64,000 bases of DNA from Ditylenchus dipsaci (lineage: Eukaryota > Nematoda > Chromadorea > Rhabditida > Anguinidae): assembly GCA_004194705.1 (NCBI GenBank), contig SADC01001286.1, positions 104,347-168,346 on the forward strand, written 5' to 3'. Positions within the stretch are counted from its first letter, which is position 1. Each line of letters opens with the position of its first letter. The notes beneath the pieces are model-generated. The model was not told where the DNA came from and made no database searches. It worked only from the letters and a program-made list of their open reading frames with translations. Positions 21,066 to 32,680 of this stretch are shown here, piece by piece. The position numbers and the translations under genes are program-made.

Positions 21066-23614
21066 ATGAGTGCACGAATGACTGAGTATATGCTTGAAGA
21101 TGTTCTATCTTTCTTGCCTAGAATCTGGGTTGCCAGAAACATGGAGGGAATGAGTTCAGGAGTCCAGCGAGTTATTCAATCCCATCTCAAAACTTTGCAC
21201 GTTTTCCCCCAACTAATTATCAAGCCGAAAAACGACATACTGGGCAGTGTAAGTCTATTTTTCAGTAATCATTGCCTTTAAATCTGCATTTACAGCTTCA
21301 AAAAGAGGATCTTTACATTGGGCCGAACGAACTTTTCTGTGTGAATCAGTACCCAAATGTGTTCGCTTCCAGATGGTCACCCTCTCTTGTGGTGTGACAT
21401 TAGCCAGTGAAGAGATCTGGGAGTTTTGCGACTCAACAAGCATGCTTTTGTGGGTTGTCATCTGGCTTTGGGCGAATCGCTAATCTTTTCCTTCCCAAGC
21501 TGGATCTTCTGTTCAGTGATATTTTTGACCAGTGCTCGAGAATAGTGTTGCTCTGGCCATATGATGGACCGGAATGGGACAGGTGTGGATATCGGCACTA
21601 GTAAAGAATCCTTGTCCAAAATATGCCTTGGTCCCCCTGTTGTTTTTTTGTGAATGGCACAAGCTGTTTTTCACAAAAAACAACAGGGGGACCAAGGCAT
21701 ATTTTGGACAAGGATTCTTTACTAGTGCCGTGGATATCTACCGCTCATTTCCGAACAATATAGAAGACTTTTTTAGAGAATTACTTGGCAATGAAAGCAA
21801 CTACCGAAAATTGTTCAAGCAGATGGCGTTTCTACTGTGTGATGAGGTGGATTACAATGCTGTGTATGTACATGAAATCGTCGACTGGATTGGTTTTGGG
21901 ATTGCGAACGATCGGCCAAGACGTCTTTTCTTTGGACTACCAACCCATTGTTTGGAGTTTATGCTGAATCCTGTGCATCAGGTTCTTTTTTGTATTTTAA
22001 CATATAAAAATTGGGGTATCGACGTTAGGTACCATTCTGCAACTACCCTTTGTTCGGTTAACTTAGGGCTAGGCGTAAACCAGCGTATATTAGGACGGAC
22101 TAATAAATGCCTCACACAATTTTCCGGGCTAATCTAGGACTGGGACTAATATTTGAGTGCTTTTTATGAGGTTTTATAAAAAAAGATTCGGGACAAATTG
22201 AACAAAAGGTATATAACGTCAACGCACCTTAAAATCTCTACAACTTTTACATTTTATCAGGTATCTGATATGCTTTTTACATTAAAAAAATTTCTGTTGC
22301 CACCAGGATCTGAGTTAAACGTGGAAAAACGCGGAAAGCGTTAAAGAAGGACAGACTTTAGAGAGGTGGAGGTGGCGAGATTTTGACTATAAAACGGAAT
22401 TTTGCGAGCTTTCCGTAAATGTTCTAATAGACCCACCCCCTATTTTTGACTAAGATATCAGAGTTAAGGCAATTTTTGATTGACAATTTCCAGATTTTTG
22501 GGGGATCGAAAAATATAGCCCCCGGGGCTCTATTAGGGCATTTACGGTAGGTTAATTTTATTTTCAACCCTTAATTTTTTTACACTAATCAAAATTACCA
22601 TGAATCCACCGACAAAAAACACAAACTGTTTCAAAACTCGCGTTTTTATAAGTGCACCAGTAAATATGATTATGTACAAGTTTATACTCGAAATGACACT
22701 AGAATGCAGGAATACATTTTGAGTACAAGGTTGTATATGACTGTGTCTGCGAAATTTGCGAAAAACCCCAATTTTTTAAAAATTTCGAAAATTTCCCGTA
22801 AGTCTGGACTTTTTTTTTAGAATTTTTGTTTTTTTCGCAAAGTCATATACAACCTCATACTCAAAATGTAGCCCTGCTTTCTGGCGTCATTTGGAGTATG
22901 AACTTGTATATAACTATTTCCACTAGAGCACCAATAAAGACGTGAGTTTTGAAAGAGTTCCGGAAACTACCAGCACTCTCCTGAATTGGACCAGGGCAAA
23001 TTTTTTCGAAATTATTTTATTTCAAAACTTCTATCTGGTGTGTTTTTTGTCGGGTGGATTGATGTTAATAACGATTGGTGTAAAAAAATTAGGGGTTTAA
23101 AAATGAAATTAAATTAACTTAAGCTTGCAAAATTCCATTTTCTAGTCAAAATAAACCCCCCCCCTAAAGTCTGTCCTCCTTTAAAATGTCGAAAATTATT
23201 TGAAAAAATACAGTACTACGGCGGGCACTTGGAGCTGGGCGCCGGTACAATTAGAGCTCCGGTTGCTGGCGACGCCGCCAGGCGGCATTGCAGGTATGTC
23301 TATGAGGTGCTCTATGAAGAGTATGAATCTTGAAAATAAGGGCCAGTAATATCCATCTAATATAAATATCTCCCTTTCAGTGGTGCCTTGATTCCAACTA
23401 TAACAATGTGGACTTCAAAATCTACTACAACTCTCGACTTGGCAACTGCTCTTTTGACGTAGTCAAAAAAGAAAATAGTGCAGATGTTACCAGAAGTAAT
23501 TGCCCTGCCAACTGTGCTCAGAGAATCATGACAAATATATGCTCCTACCCCAACCAATATGAAATTACCAACTTCTCTCATACCGAATGTGTATACAATC
23601 CAGAAGTCATTTAA
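21066..23614 (+). CDS. F-box-like protein, tandem copy B
   Basis: Exons 21066-21248, 21296-21582, 21726-21981, 23381-23614, all GT-AG. Exon 1 reads MSARMTEYMLEDVLSFLPRI, then WVARNMEGMSSGVQRVI, compatible with an F-box. Exon 3 is in frame with exon 2 when the foldback is spliced out: GAC AG/T GCC GTG GAT gives D-S-A-V-D. Exon 2 has one-base losses in three homopolymers compared with copy C (CTTTTCTG, GAGTTTTGCG, GGCTTTGGG). Repaired at those points the product would be about 320 residues. The C-terminal domain is rich in Cys and aromatic residues and is unrecognised. Confidence 0.6.
21594..21729. mobile_element. Foldback forming a putative intron (copy B)
   Basis: 136 bp with a 9-bp duplication GTGGATATC (21585-21593, 21730-21738). 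Putative intron 21583-21725, 143 nt. Splicing joins GAC-AG to T-GCC-GTG-GAT in frame. Confidence 0.8.
22345..23190. repeat. Intronic foldback in copy B
   Basis: Equivalent of 17401-18330, without the hAT MITE but with the TACCGTAAAT-type MITE at 22411-22550. Confidence 0.7.
22411..22550. mobile_element. TACCGTAAAT-type MITE in unit B intron
   Basis: About 140 bp, (T)CCGTAAATGTTCTAATAGA...TATTAGGGCATTTACGGTA. Present at the same place in unit C (27779-27915), absent in unit A, where the flanks join directly (GCGAGCTTAAGTTTATT). Confidence 0.75.
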
Positions 23615-23811
23615 TTACTTTTTTTTGTTTCTCTGAAGTGTCCTGAATAAAATATCCAGTGAATTTAAACTAGAGATAGTGACGGGACGGCACAATTCCC
23701 GCCCGGACAAATTCATGGAATTTGCCTTCCCGGAACCCCTGAACTGCAACTGCAACCCTGAAATAAACTAATCCCAAAACTACTCCAAATAAATTAGTTA
23801 CCTGCTACGCC

Positions 23812-24030
23812 ATGAATAATAAGCAGACTGAGGCTTTTGTCCAGTGCACTTATTCCAGCTACGACGAATATGTCTGTAATTTAGAGAAAGTAGAGATTAA
23901 TAACTCCAAAAGAACTTTTAACCTGCTACGTTATGAATCAGGAGTTAACGGGCGCTTGCAATCTGAGTATCTGAGTTTAAAATGGAATCGCCCTGTAGAT
24001 AGAGTAAATAGAGAGAGTGAAGAAAATTAA
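23812..24030 (+). CDS. 72-codon open frame, unrecognised (unit B)
   Basis: Identical to 18954-19172 at DNA level. No domain recognised. Confidence 0.25.
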   Translation: MNNKQTEAFVQCTYSSYDEYVCNLEKVEINNSKRTFNLLRYESGVNGRLQSEYLSLKWNRPVDRVNRESEEN

Positions 24031-24808
24031 CTCCGAGAAAATTATTACCCGCTACTTCATTGATCACGCTTCCGACTAAGACATTCTAAATAAGGACAGC
24101 TCTCTACAATGACAGCTTTTCACGGGTGCCTTCAATTTTTTTTTATTGGAACTGTCGGCACTAAGCTTTGTTCCAGCTATTGATCTTCTGCGAACCTTAG
24201 AACATAAATGCACGGCCAGACTGTCACGAAGCTTGGCCCGGGTAAAGCAAAGTATTCAAGTTTGGATTATTCATAGGATTGGCGGTTCGGGTGGATTGGA
24301 ACCGAAACCCGGTTTCTTCGGGTTTCGCGTATCGGTTCGGATACGCGAAAATTGTTTCAGTTATTGTTTTGTTTGGGTTTCGGTTCGGTTCCTCTGTTCG
24401 GGTACCCGCCGACCCTAATTATTCAGTTGTTATCTGTACAATCATTGTGAAATCTTATCTTTCAAGATTTGGGACATGGCTCTTTCACAAAAGTTGTCAT
24501 CGTCGTTGGCGTTGTCGTTGGAGTAAATTTTTCATATAAGGCGACTTACTTTAACAATAACAAAAACATTTTTAATAATAAGGTAACGACAACGCAAAAA
24601 TTTCTCCCAAATGGCTACAGAAGATAAGGCAAAAACAAAAACTAGATTTGAGGAGTGAACCTTTTGCGAAAAAGCGATTGCGGGGATCAGAATCGCTCTC
24701 TGATGGGCTAAATCGCTTTGAATTCCACCACCAAACATCCCCAACCACTTTGAACCATCCTAATACCTGGTTTGGGGTGGTTCAATACTTATTTGAGGTG
24801 GTTTGGAG

Positions 24809-25201
24809 GGGAGTGGCCAGTTAGCGATGGTTTTTTTCAAAATTTTTGATATTTTTTGCCAAGAAGTACTCTTTTGCGGAAAACAGCTTTTCTGAGGCCA
24901 CCCAGTAGGTGAAATTTCCTCAGAAATCCGAATAAAAAAACAGAATCTTAAAATAACGCGTGGTTGCTGAGATATGACCTAAAGTTGGATGGTCATCATT
25001 TAAAAATGACAAGCACCCAACTTTAAGTCATATCTCAACAACCACGCGTTATTTCTAATTTCTGTTTCATGATTCGGATTCCTGAGGAAATTTCAGGTAC
25101 TGGGTGGCTTCAAAAAAACTGTTGTCCACAAAAAGAGTACTTTTATGGCAAAAAATATCAAAAATTTTGAAAAAAAAACCATCGCTAACTGGCCATACAC
25201 C
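24809..25201. mobile_element. MULE-like foldback, word CCAGTTAGCG (unit B)
   Basis: Same element as 19950-20342, copied with the unit; duplication GGTTTGGAG at 24800-24808 and 25202-25210. Confidence 0.8.
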
Positions 25202-25296
25202 GGTTTGGAGAGGTTCGGTAATGATATTTTAAGTAATGTAGCAACTTGAAGTAGGTTAAATTCTAAAAGTAAAATTCTTTATTATTCAAATCGATA

Positions 25297-25437
25297 TACC
25301 GTAAATCCTCTAATAGAGCCCCGGGGGCTTTATTTTTCAATCCCTGAAAAATCTTGAGATTGTCAATCAAAAATGGTGCTAACTCTGAAACTCTAGTCAA
25401 AAATCGAGGGGGGGCTCTATTAGAGGATTTACGGTAA
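25297..25437. mobile_element. TACCGTAAAT-type MITE, recent insertion in unit B
   Basis: Ends TACCGTAAATCCTCTAATAG and CTATTAGAGGATTTACGGTA. Unit A has the empty site (ATCGATATGACTATTTTTGG at about 20431). Confidence 0.8.
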
Positions 25438-25446
25438 CTATTTTTG

Positions 25447-25865
25447 GTGCATAGACGTTTCGCCAATTGAAACTTTTTTCATTTTAGCGAAACGTTTTAG
25501 CGAAAATTTTGGCGAAAATACCTCTAGGCGTATTTATGTACACCTCTAGGAGCACTTGTTTAGACATACCAAGGGTCTTTGACATCTTCGCGGCCAAAGA
25601 CCCTTGGTATGTCTAAATAAGTGCCCCTAGACGTATTGTTGATTGAAAATCGTGGTCCATTTTGAAATTGGCCCAATTTACATTGGCCCACTTTTAATTT
25701 GGCTCATTTTGAAATGGCGCAATTTAAAAAGGGCCCGATTTGAAATGGCCCATTCTTCTTCTCCCCGCATAAATACGCCTAGAAATATTTTACTCTTTTG
25801 AGTTTCATTTTAGCGAAACGTTTCGCTAAAATGAAAAAAGTTTCATTTTGGCGAAACGTCTCTAC
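25447..25865. mobile_element. Foldback, word TTTAGCGAAACG (unit B)
   Basis: Counterpart of 20450-20873. Its central hairpin (25535-25632) lacks the extra repeat of GATATACCAAGGGTCTTT seen in unit A. Confidence 0.7.
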
Positions 25866-25984
25866 CCCGATTTTTTCGATGTTTTGGTCGTCGTTGCATT
25901 TGTTTTAATAGAAATGTCTTCGTTGGCATTGTCGTTGTTAAAAGTTTTTATAAATAATTTTTTTATGAATCATTTTATGCATTT

Positions 25985-26240
25985 TTCATTAATAGTCTTG
26001 CTCGGAATTATGTCTAAGGTAAGTAAGTGCGCGCATCTCTAACTCTCAAGCCCCCTGCGCCCCCTTCGGGGCGCAGGGGCTTGGAGTTGAGATGCGCACA
26101 CCCACATACCTTAGACAGAAATCACTCTAAAGGGACTCTGGATGCATAAAAAATGTATGCATACCAGAGTTTCTTTATGCGGTAGGCCCCAGTTAACAGA
26201 ACTATGTTCAAATTCCATCTTTTTGGGGTATCCAGGTACC
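25985..26240. repeat. Repeated module with strong hairpins (copy 2)
   Basis: Same module as 13590-13870. Here the long stem is more perfect and closed by a C(TTCG)G loop (CCCCCTTCGGGGCG). It sits between triplication units B and C. Confidence 0.6.
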
Positions 26241-26426
26241 CTTTCTGGTTGGATTGCCTTGGACCAAGGCAAAAAGTCAAATTTTGAACTATTTTTGAAT
26301 AAGTGAAAAACCCGCCGGGGGCCGCCGAAGGTAACCGAAGGGGTGCTGCCGGCGGCGGTCCAACTAAGATTATAGGTAAATACAGTTGTTTTTCAGTAAA
26401 ACTCGCCAAGGCTTTTTCCTCAAACA

Positions 26427-28806
26427 ATGAGTGCACGAATTACTGAGTATATGCTTGAAGATGTCCTATCCTTCTTGCCTAGAATCTGGGTTGCCAGAAA
26501 CATGGAAGGCATGAGTTCAGGAGTCCAGCGAGTTATTCAATCCCATCTCAAAACCTTGCATATTTTCCCCAAACTAATTATCAAGCCGAAAAACGACATA
26601 CTGGGCAGTGTAAGTCTATCTTTAGCACCTATTGTCTTTCAATCTGCATTTACAGCTTCAAAAAGAGGACCTTTACATTGGGCCGAACGAACTCTTTCTG
26701 TGTGAATCAGTACCCAAATGTGTTCGCTTCCAGATGGTCACCCTCTCTTGTGGTGTGACCTTAGCCAGTGAAGAGATCTGGGAGTTTTTGCGACTCAACA
26801 AGCATGCTTTTGTGGGTTGTCATCTGGCTTTTGGGCGAATCGCTAATCTTTTCCTTCCCAAGCTGGATCTTCTGTTCAGTGATATTTTTGACCAGTGCTC
26901 GAGAATAGTGTTGCTCTGGCCATATGATGGACCGGAATGGGACAGGTGTGGATATCGGCACTAGTAAAGAATCCTTGTCCAAAATATGCTTGGTCCCCCC
27001 TGTTGTTTTTTTGTGAATAGCACAAGCCGTTTTTCACAAAAACAACAGGGGGACCAAGGCATATTTTGGACAAGGATTCTTTACTAGTGCCGTGGATATC
27101 TACCGCTCATTTTCCGAACAATATAGAAGACTTTTTTAGAGAATTACTTGGCAATGAAAGCAACTACCGAAAACTGTTCAAGCAGCTGGCTTTTCTGCTG
27201 TGTGATGAGGTGGATTACAATGCTGTGTATGTACATGAAATCGTCGACTGGATTGGTTTTGGGATTGCGAACGATCGGCCAAGACGTCTTTTCTTTGGAC
27301 TACCAACCCATTGTTTGGAGTTTATGCTGAATCCTGTGCATCAGGTTCTTTTTTGTATTTAACATATAAAAATTGGGGTATCGACGTTAGGTACCATTCT
27401 GCAACTACCCTTTGTTCGGTTAACTTAGGGCTAGGCGTAAACCAGCGTATATTAGGACGGACTAATAAATGCCTTACACAATTTTCCGGGCTAATCTAGG
27501 ACTGGGACTAATATTTGAGTGCTTTTTATGAGGTTTATAAAAAAAAAGATTCGGGACAAAATTGAACAAAAGGTATATAACGTCAACGCACCTTAAAATC
27601 TCTACAACTTTTACATTTTATCAGGTATCTGATATGCTTTTTACATTAAAAAAAAATTTCTGTTGCCACCAGGATCTGAGTTAAACGTGGAAAAACGCGG
27701 AAAGCGTTAAAGAAGGACAGACTTTAGAGAGGTGGAGGTGGCGAGATTTTGACTATAAAACGGAATTTTGCGAGCTTTCCGTAAATGTTCTAATAGACCC
27801 TCCCCCTATTTTTGACTAAGATATCAGAGTTAAGGCAATTTTCGATTGACAATTTCCAGATTTTTGGGGGATCGAAAAATATAGCCCCCGGGGCTCTATT
27901 AGGGCATTTACGGTATGTTAATTTTATTTCAACTCTTAATTTTTTTTACACTAATCAAAATTACCATGAATCCACCCGACAAAAAACACAAACTGTTTCA
28001 ACTTTTTTTTTAGAGTTTTTGTTTTTTTCGCAAAGTCATATACGACCTCATACTCAAAATGTAGCCCTGCTTTCTGGCGTCATTTTGAGTATGAACGTGT
28101 ATATAACTATTTCCACTAGAGCACCAATAAAGACGTGAGTTTGGAAAGAGTTCCGGAAACTACCAGCACTCTCCTGAATTGGGCCAGGGCAAATTTTTTC
28201 GAAAATGTTTTCATTTCGAAACTTCGATCTGGTGTGTTTTTGTCGGGTGGATTCATGGCAATATCGATCGGTATAAAAAATCAGTGGTTAAAAATAAAAA
28301 TTAAATCAGCTTAAGCTCGCGAAATTCCATTTTCTAGTCAAAATCCACCCCCCCCCCTAAAGTCTGTCCTCCTTCAAAATGTCTAGAATTATTTAAAAAA
28401 TCCAGTACTACGGTGGGCACTTGTAGCTGGGCGCCGGTACAAACAGGGTATCGGTCGCCGGTGATGCCGCCAGGCGCCATTGCAAGTATGTCTATGAGGT
28501 GCTCTATGAAGAGTATGAATCTTGAAAATAAGGGCCAGTAATATGCATCTAATATAAATATCTCCCTTTCAGTGGTGCCTTGATTCCAACTATAACAATG
28601 TGGACTTCAAAATCTACTACAACTCTCGACTTGGCAACTGCTCTTTTGATATAGTCAAAAAAGAAAATAGTGCAGATGTTCCCAGAAGTAATTGCCCTGC
28701 CAACTGTGCTCAGAGAATCATGACAAATATATGCTCCTACCCCAACCAATATGAAATTACCAACTTCTCTCATACCGAATGTGTATACAATCCAGAAGTC
28801 ATTTAA
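26427..28806 (+). CDS. F-box-like protein, tandem copy C
   Basis: Exons 26427-26609 (61 codons), 26656-26945, 27088-27344, 28573-28806. This copy has intact exons 1 and 2: MSARITEYMLEDVLSFLPRI at the start, then LYIGPNELFLCESVPKCVRF, with long helical stretches such as GRIANLFLPKLDLLFSDIF. Exon 3 has four T where copy B has three (CATTTTCCG), which shifts the frame relative to the splice; copy A also has four. One of these counts must be wrong, or the splice differs. Introns are 46 nt (exon 1-2), 142 nt (the foldback) and about 1.2 kb. The substrate-binding part is unrecognised. It may be a lineage-specific F-box family, since F-box genes often expand in tandem. Confidence 0.6.
26957..27091. 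mobile_element. Foldback forming a putative intron (copy C)
   Basis: 135 bp with the same 9-bp duplication (26948-26956, 27092-27100). Putative intron 26946-27087. Its presence in all three units shows that it inserted before the triplication. Confidence 0.8.
27715..28375. repeat. Intronic foldback in copy C
   Basis: Equivalent of the previous two; part of the left arm is deleted near 28000 (AACTTTTTTTTTAGAG). Confidence 0.65.
27779..27915. mobile_element. TACCGTAAAT-type MITE in unit C intron
   Basis: Orthologous insertion to 22411-22550. Confidence 0.7.
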
Positions 28807-29027
28807 TTACTTTTTTTTGTTTCTCTGAAATGTCCGGAATAAAATATTCAGTGACCGAAACCGAAAGTTTCATGAGCATAAACCGAAACAGAAAACCGAA
28901 TTTCGGTTCCCGTTTCGGTTTTTTGAAACACTGGTAGAGAGTGGTGTTTTACGGCAAAAAATTCAATAAAATTGATTTACGTGTTTTTACATATGTTTGA
29001 GATCATTTCATTAGCGCGTCTAATATA

Positions 29028-29415
29028 GGGCGCTCACAATGAGATGTCGGTGTCGAAGTCGGATGTCGAAGTAGGATGTCGAAGTCGGTAGTGAGGTCAG
29101 GGTGCTCACAATGGGATGTCGAAGTCGGATGTCGAAGTCGGTAGTGAAGTAATTTAAATTAATGTAATAGGAAATACTTTAGGCAAAAGTGAAATTTTGA
29201 AAAAAAATGCCTTGGTCCCCCTGTTGTTTTGCTAACCGAAGTCGGAAGTCGGATGTATAGGTAGGAAGTAGGCAGTCAGAAGTCGGATGTCGAAGTGCCA
29301 TTGTGAGCACCCTGACTTCACTACCGACTTCGACATCCGACTTCAACATCCCATTGTGAGCACTACTACCTACTTCGACATCATACTTCCACATCGTCAT
29401 CTCATTGTGAGCGAG
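29028..29415. mobile_element. Foldback, word GATGTCGAAGTCG
   Basis: Ends GCTCACAATGAGATG and CATCTCATTGTGAGC. The arms are arrays of GGATGTCGAAGTCGG-type words. One arm carries the core CCTTGGTCCCCCTGTTGTT (about 29211). The flanks CTAATATA and CTAATAAG may be a decayed target duplication. The 28860-29020 flank has a CCGAAACCGAAA palindrome and no gene. Confidence 0.7.
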
Positions 29416-29519
29416 CTAATAAGGTTGCACAATTTTGTCGTCAGATCCGAAATCAAGAAACATGTTTAGTTCATCTGCTTATTCAGTTCTTCTTTTTCTT
29501 CAGTTCTTTAAAACAAAGA

Positions 29520-31541
29520 AGTAAAGATCAAAGATGTGGAGGCTTACTTCAAGCTACAATACAACAAGAAATGCACCTCTAAGACGATATTCAGACACAT
29601 GCCGAAAGAACCTACAGTTTATTCTTACCTTGGCCAAGAAGTTATCGTGTAAGTTGTTCTGCCCGCCTTTTCTGATACATACATATATCGAGCGTCAACT
29701 GTACTATTAGAATCACTTTAGTTTTCAGGCCGTTGCAAACTAAATTTGGTAATGAAATAATTGCGATCAAAGAAACCGCCGGCTACCACCTGTAAAGGAA
29801 GTTCCAGAAAGGTTTATTTGCGTGTATCGACTGCATACAGTATTTTTTCTTTTTTGCATACCGCATAGATCTATACTTGTGTCTTTTAGCTGTGAAGTTC
29901 AACCAGCTCCTGTGCCTATGCTAAGAGAAAAGGACAGTCAATTCTCACTCAACCAGGGTGCTCATGCTGAAGAATGCCATCTTCGTCCAATCAATGAGCT
30001 GATAACCAGAAACATTGACAAAGTGATGAGAAAAGATGTCGAAGAAAATCCATTGATCAAGCCTCAAGAAGCGCACGAAAAAAGACAGTGCATGCTTTGA
30101 AAATTGCTGTCCAAGCAGGGCAAACAGGGAAAGAGCCAACATCTATCGCTATTCGATTCCCATCATGGCACAAAGTCAGAAATGCGTATTACCGCCGAAG
30201 AAGAATGGCTGCAACAAGCGTGAGAGACACTTTTTTGCCGCCGAAAATATACGAAAACACTTATTGGTCTTTTGTATCTGAAAGCAATGAGAGGTATGTC
30301 AATAATTGTTTTAGATACCCTTGATAGCTTGATGTGTTTCTAGGTGGATTTTCTTTGCCGATAAGAAAAATGGACTGGTTGTATTCGCTTCGGACGATGT
30401 TTGCAAGGCTGCGGCTCAGTGTGTGATATTGATACAGATGGTACTTTTGATTTGTGTCCAATAGGCTTCGCTCAGTTGTACGTGATACATGGATTTGTGA
30501 TATTTTAATTCCTAGCTCTTATTTAAGTGTGTTACTTGCTATTTTCAGTTCAAGGGAGAATAGATAGTGATCGCTACATGTCTGATGAATAATCGTCTGG
30601 AGGCCAGCTACAACGTCATCTTCCAGCACTTGCAACGAAAATGGTTTGAGTTGGGAATCAAGCCGATCTTTAAAACATTTCATTGCGATTATGAAAAAGC
30701 CGAGATGGGAGCAGCAATAAAATCATTTGGACTTGAGGCAGGTATATTGGTTTTTCATTATGATTCGGTGTTGTATTTTTGAGGTTTTAGAAGATTCGAG
30801 GATGTCTGTTCCACTATACAAAGGCAATCTTGCGCAACACAAATCAGCTTGACTTTCAGCAAAAATATCAGCAAGATGAAAACTTTCACCGTCTGATTCG
30901 AATGACAATGGCTCTTCCTCTTCTTCCAAAGGATCAAGCAGCATCATCATTGAGGGACCATCTAAAGCCCGAGCTTGAACACGCTAGTGCATCGACTTTT
31001 TGCAATTATTTTGAACGGCAATGGCTCAAGAAAAAAGCAAGTTTGTAGAACTTTTATCGTATGCGACATCGAACTACCAATGTTTGTGAGTCTTACAACT
31101 CCTTCTTGAAGCGGTTTGTTTTTTTCAGCTTTTCTTTTGCTCCTTCACTGTCTTTTTTTGCAGCCGAAACGGTGCATTGCGACGACCAGGATGCACTTTG
31201 CTGTACCAATTCCTGCAAAAGCTCTAATATCAGCAGTCCGTGCGCATTATCCAATTGCATAGTGGAGAAGAACCGAGACCGCCAAACCAAATTTACTGAA
31301 AGTCTACGAAGTTTAACTGGAAGTCTACGAGCAAATCAAGCAATTGCCTCCCGACCAACTCATCTACTTGTCGCAAATAGCGTTGGAGGATAGCCAGACC
31401 CTGAAGTCCGCTAGAGTGGAGGCCAACAATGTGGACAATCCTTTGATCTTAATTGTGCAGCAGAGAATGGAGACCTCCTCATCCACCGGAGAGCCCAGAC
31501 AATTGGATAAGGACTTCAGAGACACTGCCCTATCCATCTAA
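29520..31541 (+). pseudogene. MULE-type transposase relic with FLYWCH zinc finger
   Basis: Exon-like segments follow the order of a Mutator-like transposase. First comes a FLYWCH-like part (KETAGYHL, then REKDSQFSLNQGAHAEECHL). Next is a helical N-terminal region (about 29970-30300). The catalytic core follows: IDTDGTFDLCPIGFAQLYVI holds the first Asp, and TCLMNNRLEASYNVIFQHL then HCDYEKAEMGAAIKSFG holds the second. The C-terminal part has RMRHRTTNVCESYNSFLK and RRPGCTLLYQFLQKL. GT-AG introns are visible, for example after NER at 30294. Damage: TAA at about 29793 where Tyr is expected, a one-base loss in a poly-A run near 30080, a shift near 30420, and TAG at about 31046 in place of the usual Trp. 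Transposases of this class make 9-11 bp duplications, matching the foldbacks nearby. Confidence 0.75.
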
Positions 31542-31543
31542 AT

Positions 31544-31695
31544 ATGGAAAAATTAGTTCCTTACTTGAGTATAGAGAAATTTTGCACGATGGACGGCTTT
31601 TTTGCATTGTTAGCGGAGAAAGCTTTAAAAATACGGATTTTTACAAATTGTTCTTGTTGCGATTAGTGTGTGAGACTTCACTTGGTGGAAATTGA
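31544..31695 (+). pseudogene. F-box-like fragment
   Basis: The ATG frame reads MEKLVPYLSIEKFCTMDGFF then ALLAEKA. After a one-base shift in TTTAAAAATA it reads FYKLFLLRLVCETSL to a stop. The FxKxxLLRLVC piece recurs at about 40640-40680 with synonymous codon differences. It may be the N-terminus of a diverged F-box-like gene next to the MULE relic. Confidence 0.3.
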
Positions 31696-31699
31696 AGAA

Positions 31700-32590
31700 A
31701 TTTAATAAATTACTTGTTGGAGGAATTATTGTGAACAATACATTACAGTCAGAGCACTCAGGCTGTGAACGCAAGGGTGGTGTACGTCGCTAAATCAGCC
31801 ACAACCAGCTGAATGACTCACTCAAAAAAAGTTAAAAATAGGTCTGCTGAACTATCATTATTACTCTGGCACACTTGTTTTTCTGGCTTAGGTGCTAAGT
31901 GTTTGGCCAACTTGTTGTTATTGGACATATTCAAACATTTTTGTGCTTCTATTTTGTGATTCGGAAAATAATCTTAAGCCCACCCTAACATGCACTGCCT
32001 CACGCTACAAGATTAATAATGAAAAGCCGGTCAAAAATTAAGGGCAGCCACTGGGAAGAAGGAAAGCAAGGGCTCAAAACCTTTCGAGATCAAAATGTTA
32101 CTACAGAAAGTTATTGGACTGAAACTTCTGGACTTAACTGTGACCTTCTCTGCCTGATTTACCATCTCAGAACAAGCATTCAGCACCTATTGAAGTCTTT
32201 GGCAATGATGATGACTTTCATCCATCTTTCCCTCTGTGCAACCTCTGTCCGAGTGGTGAAGCCCAGTTGTCACAAAACAGCGACCTAAAACTACGATTTA
32301 CTTGAATAGTTGGCAAGAAAAGTCACCGTTGAACGCCACCATTTTACATAGGCTTAAAAATATACAAGAGCAGCTGACCACATTTATAATAATATCTCGA
32401 ATTTTCTCTTCAACTAAAACACTAGTAATACTGTCAACTATGGACAGAAAAGTGGGCCCTGAAGTTGAACCACCTGCCGGACTGCTTTTTCACTATGATG
32501 GCCAAAAAATTTCAAAGGCGATCGACAAATTTGGTCTGCTTAACCATTTAAATTTAAGGGGGGGGAGGTTGAAACCATTTAGGTTTGAAC
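31700..32590 (+). other. Possible coding fragments, otherwise nothing
   Basis: 32168-32289 reads, after a CATCTCAG acceptor, NKHSAPIEVFGNDDDFHPSF then PLCNLCPSGEAQLS to a stop. A weaker frame lies at 32019-32150. Neither is recognised or linked to other exons. The rest is AT-rich. Confidence 0.25.
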
Positions 32591-32680
32591 AAGTGGCTTT
32601 CAGGGCGCAGTGGTTAAGCGTCCACTTTTTTCGGCCAAAAATGGTGTGCAGGTTCGAACCCATGTAGTGGCACCATATTT
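32590..32680 (+). repeat. tRNA-derived SINE-like sequence
   Basis: GGGCGCAGTGGTTAAGCGTC resembles a tRNA A-box region, and GGTTCGAACCC is a perfect B-box, 40-odd bases apart. The acceptor and T stems do not close properly, and a T run follows. It is therefore more likely a SINE head than a working tRNA gene. Confidence 0.45.

Larger units (their letters stand above)
21015..25965 (+). repeat. Triplication unit B
   Basis: Collinear with unit A from the gene start to about 25960, where it joins the hairpin module at 25985. Confidence 0.9.
26378..28855 (+). repeat. Triplication unit C (gene only)
   Basis: Matches A and B from the gene's 5' flank to just past its stop, then diverges at about 28850 into an unrelated CCGAAACCGAAA palindrome. 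It shares the TACCGTAAAT MITE in the last intron with B, so B and C are closer to each other. Confidence 0.9.

Noticed and set aside
29745..31050. Reassigned stop codons, because the MULE relic has TAA for Tyr and TAG for Trp
   Set aside because: Other genes in the window end normally with TAA, TAG and TGA, and the relic also has frameshifts. Simple decay explains it.
32590..32680. A tRNA gene
   Set aside because: A- and B-box-like sequences are present, but the acceptor and T stems do not pair. Kept as SINE-like.
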